Source: Cunninghamella blakesleeana (Eukaryota; Mucoromycota; Mucoromycetes; Mucorales; Cunninghamellaceae). Taken from it: 64,000 nt of DNA. The notes under the pieces were generated by a model. That model had not been told where the DNA came from and ran no database searches. It saw only the letters and a program-made list of their open reading frames with translations. Shown in pieces: positions 59,212 through 64,000 of this stretch; position 1 is the stretch's first letter, and each line of letters opens with the position of its first letter. The position numbers were made by a program, and so were the translations under genes. Location: NCBI GenBank assembly GCA_017871115.1, contig JAFCIZ010000006.1:4278001-4342000 (forward strand). Reading direction: 5' to 3'.

Positions 59212-62089
59212 ATGCCTTTAAGGCAGTATAGAATAAATGACAATGAAGAAGATATTCCTGAATCATCAACGGCTGCTTTAAAGCGTAGACGTATGCTAAT
59301 TGAGGATAGTGAGAATGAGGAAGAAGAATATAGTCAGCCTAAAAAAAGAGCACCTATCACCAAGTTAAATAATTATAATAGCAACAATAGTGATTCTGAA
59401 GTCGAAGAAGACGAGGAAGGCGAAAACGAAGAAAACAGTCAAGAAGTTAACAGATCTTTAATTTACGAACCTTTGGAATCTTTAAATGTTGGAGAAGATG
59501 GGTAAAATAGAATGATAATAATTACACCATGAGCTATTTTTAATTTTTTTATATTTTCCCTACAATTTACTGATATACATTTTATTTTAATTTTTTTAAT
59601 TTTTTATAAAGTTATGTGGAAGGATCAATAATAAAGATAACATTAAAGAATTTTGTCACTTATGATTATTGTGAAATTAAACCTGGGCCACAATTGAACA
59701 TGATTATTGGACCAAACGGAACCGGTAAATCAACAATTGTTTGTGCTATAGCCTTAGGATTAGGTGGATCTACTTCTTTATTAGGAAGGGCTAAAAATGT
59801 ATCAGAATTTGTTAAAACTGGTGAAGAAGAAGCTTACATTCAAATCGAACTAAAAAGAGTGGGAAAAAAAAATACTGTTATATACCGTCATATCAATAGA
59901 ATAAATAATACTAGTAACTGGAAACTTGATGGTAAGAAATCTACATATATAGTGTTTTTTTCTTTAAAAAGAAAATATATGCTGCGTATAAGTTCTTGTT
60001 GAATAAGAATCGATAAATATGTTTTATTCTATTTTAATCTATATTTTATTATAATCAAGGTCGAGCAACAAGTCAGCGCGAAGTTATGAATATTATCAGT
60101 AAATTAAATATCCAAGTTGATAATTTATGGTAAAGTTACATATATATACATAATTGTATATATCCATTTATTTATATCAACGTATTATAACGTCTTTTTT
60201 TTTTTTATCATTGCTTCCTTTTTTTAGTCAATTTTTACCACAAGATAAAGTTGCAGAATTTGCCCAAGTGAGTGCTAATTAACTAATAGAGTTCTTTTTT
60301 AAAAATATTTATCTAAATCAATTTTAGCAATATAACACTTATCAGCTATTGATTATTTATTATTTATAACTGTATATTTGAATAGTTAACACCTTGCCAA
60401 TTATTAGTACGAACACAAGTGGCTGTTGGAGATAAAAGTTTATCAAGTCAACATGAAAAATTAATTGAAAAACGTAACCAACTTAAAATACTTGACAAAG
60501 TAAGCTAAAATATATTTAAATTTTAATCATTCAATTTTTTCTTCTTTTTTTTTTTTTTAAAAAAAAAGATAAATAGTTATTTAACAAATTATTATTATTA
60601 TTAACCAATAGACACATGCATCCAATTTAAATCGACATAAAGATTTAGAAAGTAGAAACCAGCTACTACAAAAAGATGTACAGAAAATCAAAGAGCGTGA
60701 AGTTATAGCAAAAAGGATATCACTTTTAAAAGCAAAGTTACCTTTGGCAAAATATACGGATGCAAAAAAGAAATATGATGAAGCAAAAGTAGAAGAACAA
60801 GAATTAAAAAATCAAAAGTTGGAATTGGAGCAAGCAATAGCACCATTGCAATCAACAGTAAAGTAATGGCTCGATTATTTTTTTTAAAAAAAATTGGAAT
60901 AAAAGTATTAATTAAAACTTAATGCTAATTTTTTTTTTACTAAAATGATATAGTGAATTAAAAAATGCGGACCATCGTATATTAAGTTTAAAAAAATCAT
61001 TGGAAGAAGATACACGCGATTTGGCCAAGCAACTAACAAAAATACAAGCAACTATCCAAGATTCGGTAAATATAACAATAATATAAAATAAGAAAACAAT
61101 AAATATATGTGATGGCTAAAAATTTTACTTGTATATGTTTTATTTTATTTTATTTTTGATCTGGAATGGTTTATAATTCATCAGAAAAGTAATGTCAAGT
61201 CTTATCAAGCGCAAATTGAAGGATTAAAAAGACGTGAGAAAGGAAGGGAACAAGAAATTCAAAAATTGGAAAACCAAATCGCAGCATTGGAAGATTCATT
61301 ACGCGAAGAACCACCATCAGATTCATTAGAGCTTGTTGAAGCAATTAATAATATTACACAAGAAGTATCCCAACTAAATGTAGAAATCAGTAATGATGAA
61401 TCAATGTACAGAGATTTAAATCGACAAAAGAAATCAACTGAAGCACTACTTACCCAGAGTAAAAGATCGTAAGTACATTAATATATAATTTATAGAAAAT
61501 AACCAAAATAATAAATATTTAGTAATATAGCAATAATAATAATAATAATATATAATAGATTAAATGAATTAAAGGATATTGGAAGAATAAAAATGGAAAA
61601 CTTAAAACAAGTTAGTATGGATACATATAAAGCCTATATGTGGTACAGAGATAATAAGACTCTCTTTAAAGGAAAGATCTTTGGGCCTATTCAGTTATGT
61701 ATCAATATTAAAGACAAGAGATTTGCTAATCAAATTGAAACTGCATTGGGTGGGCGCGAAGGTAGTCACTTAAAGGTAATATATATAACAATATCATTAC
61801 TTAATTATTATTATTAACAGAAACTATAAAATAAATGAATAAGAAAAAATATTAATAAACTTTTTTCCATATATTTAGACTTTTGTATGTGAATATGCTG
61901 AAGATTATAAGAAGTTCATGGCTGAAATGGTAGATAAACAAAAATTACGATTGACTGCAAGTTGGCCAGGTAATATCGATGTTGATACATTAATAAATAC
62001 GCCATGTTCCGATGAAGAGGTAATATATAATAATAATAAAAATATAAAAATGTAAAAATGTAAATACTTACATTTTTTTTTTTTTTTTG

Positions 62090-62131
<42 letters not shown>

Positions 62132-64000
62132 TAGTTAAAAGCAAGATTTGGGTTAGATCATTTTGTGTTAAACCTTTTAGATGGACCTCCTTTAGTACTT
62201 GCCTATTTATGTCAACAAATTAATATAAACAACTATGTAAGTTAATTCGATTTATCGATATATATATAAAATGAATTAATAATTTTTAATATATATTTTA
62301 TACAGCCTATTGGATTAAATAATATCAACGTTCAAAACCTTGTAGACAAGACTTCATTTCAGCGTTTTATTGTGGGGCAAAATTTTTATAGAGTTAAAAA
62401 ATATTCATATGGGCAAGGTGGTTCCCAGACTGCGGTTCGTACAATTGGTTCAGCCTCACTACTGACTAATTCAAGTAAAAAAAAAAAAAATGGGAATGGA
62501 AATGGAAATGAAAATAAAATATTTACTTTAAATAAGATTATCCAGATATTAATATACTATTATATTGCCTTTTTATAATATTTGAATAGTTGATCCCGTA
62601 AAACATGAAAGGATTTTAAACCAAATAAAAGACCATGAACGTACATTAGCTGATATTGATGTAGAAATAAAACTGCTTACTGATAAGCGTAATGAATTTA
62701 ACCAAAAGATTCGAGAATTAAAACATCAAAAGGTATGAGCAATATTGAATATTTATAAATGCATGCATAAATATTCAAATAAAATGTATTAATATTAATA
62801 TTTTATTTTGTATTATTAGGAAGAAAAGCAATCAGAACGACGAGATATTATGAATAAACATCACAGATGGGAAGGACAAAAGCGACGTTTAAACAATTAC
62901 CAACAAGAACTTGCATCAAAAAGGGATGAACCTAGTAATATTGAAGAGCAAATTGAAGAAGAAAAGACAAAAATGAAAGATGAAATAATACGTCGTGGAA
63001 GATTAGTGATACAATATCAGAATAGATTAAAAGGTTACGTTAATAAAGTATTGGAACGAAATAAAACATCATTAAAAGCATTAGCAGTACATGGCAAATA
63101 TCAAGCAATGTCATCTCTTTTACAAACTAGTAGACGTGATCTTGATCTTGTTGAACATAGTTATAAAAAAGGTAATAATTAAAATCATCTGATTGGTATA
63201 TTGAAAAGGGAAAAAAAAAAATAGCTTCTGATTTATATATATATATTCACTTATATCTTTTTATTATATTTTTTATTTTTATAGCCCGTGATAACACAGC
63301 TGAATGTAAACTTGTAGCGAGAAAATATCAAGAACAAGCTAGGAGAGCTGGTGCTGATTTATTAGAAGAATTACAAGATGAATTTAAACAAGTAAGTTTA
63401 ATAATCTTTTTTTCTTTTTTGATTTTGATCTTTTTTTTATACAAAAAAAGGAAAGAAAAGCAAGAATGAAAAGCGTGATATTTAACTTTATATATATTCA
63501 CTATTACTCATTACATATCAGATATATGATGATTGGCAAATGAATGGATTAGATCAAACAGAAAATGAAATTGAAGATGCTATCAACGAACAAGAGGCTA
63601 AATCCAATGCACTTAAAATGTCGAATCCTTTAGCAATGACTTCCTATGAAAATTTAATGAGAGAAGTAAATTATTTTTTTATTTATAAATATAATAATAA
63701 TAATAATAATAATAAAACGATTATTTCGAAAGCTAAAATTATATTATTATCATCGCTATTTTTTAAAAAATATAAAATAGATGAAAGATTTAAATAAGAA
63801 TATTGAAGCTGAACGAGAACAATTGTCAGAGCTTAATAATACGATACAAACTATTAGGGTAATTAAAATTTATAATAGAATCATATACTTATTATACATA
63901 TCTCTATCTATACTTGTACGTTAACTTATTTCTTTTTTTTATTTTTATTTTTTCTTTTTTAGGGGCAATGGGAAACTAGGTTAGAAACTTTAACGTCACG
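59212..64000 (+). CDS. SMC5: SMC5, structural maintenance of chromosomes protein 5 (5' part)
   Basis: The gene starts at ATG 59212 and runs off the window end; many short exons (around 18 in view). A disordered acidic N-terminus (MPLRQYRINDNEEDIPESST...) precedes the ATPase head: GSIIKITLKNFVTYDYCEIK, Walker A NMIIGPNGTGKSTIVCAI, then GGSTSLLGRAKNVSEFVKTG. The next exons give TSQREVMNIISKLNIQVDNL and CQFLPQDKVAEFAQ, the SMC5-specific block. A coiled-coil arm follows, then the hinge (IFGPIQLCINIKDKRFANQI through FQRFIVGQNFYRVKKY), and the returning coiled coil continues to the end. SMC5 pairs with SMC6 in DNA repair. The C-terminal Walker B head is beyond the window. Introns carry TTA and TA microsatellites, one touching the 3' splice site at 62134. 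Confidence 0.96.
62090..62133 (+). repeat. TTA trinucleotide repeat abutting an SMC5 splice acceptor
   Basis: About 13 units of ATT/TTA end directly in the TTAG acceptor at 62131-62134, so the microsatellite replaces the usual polypyrimidine stretch. Confidence 0.9.

Overview
The window is nuclear DNA from a fungus with a very AT-rich, intron-dense genome. Genes have many short GT...AG introns, often with GTAAGT-type donors, and there is no operon structure. Intergenic DNA is dominated by poly-A/T tracts and TA or TTA/AAT microsatellites, and proteins often carry poly-Asn and acidic low-complexity runs. Several proteins fit early-diverging fungi, most likely Mucoromycota/Mucorales: F-box/LRR proteins, a GH134-like secreted mannanase, a DUF3020 protein and a Prm10/ThrE-type transporter. 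The genus cannot be settled from the sequence alone. I see no complete transposon, CRISPR array, rRNA or convincing tRNA.

Layout. 1-340 is the 3' end of an emopamil-binding (EXPERA) sterol-isomerase-like gene. 594-5076 holds two secreted hydrolases on the minus strand: an S10 serine carboxypeptidase and a GH134-like mannanase. 6338-8449 is a long F-box/LRR protein. 8991-12286 is a divergent pair, coactosin (-) and a DUF3020 nuclear protein (+). 12287-14606 is a long gene-free stretch with a degenerate repeat array. 14607-19041 is an insulin-degrading-enzyme-like M16 protease (-), divergent from a Tim17/22/23-like protein (+). 20656-22484 is proteasome ATPase Rpt6 (-). 23952-25235 is an AIG1-type GTPase (-). 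25889-26780 is a broken F-box/LRR relative. 28265-28930 is an unknown short nuclear-looking protein.

29512-34814 is a divergent pair: a Zn2Cys6 transcription factor (-) and a ThrE/Prm10-like transporter (+). 35015-36025 encodes a disordered protein of unknown function. 36536-39066 is an Atg14/UVRAG-type PI3-kinase complex subunit (-), 39565-42717 an HDA1-complex subunit 2/3-like protein (-), and 42986-44668 a NagD/Pho13-type HAD phosphatase (-). 44963-47745 is the splicing/lariat factor Cwf19L1/Drn1 (-) with three tandem zinc knuckles, divergent from an F-box plus EF-hand protein (+). 49748-50515 is a GPI-anchor-like wall protein (-). 52336-56602 is splicing factor SF3B3/Rse1 (+), 56787-58476 a secreted M19 membrane dipeptidase (+), and 59212-64000 the 5' part of SMC5 (+).

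Most of the window is core eukaryotic housekeeping: splicing, proteasome, SMC5/6, autophagy and chromatin. I did not find a clear new biological system. The best leads are the 13.5-13.8 kb degenerate repeat array, the recurrent T-tract/A-tract palindromes, the 90-bp zinc-knuckle duplication, the F-box+EF-hand fusion, the broken F-box/LRR copy, and the likely missed last exon of the Atg14-like gene.
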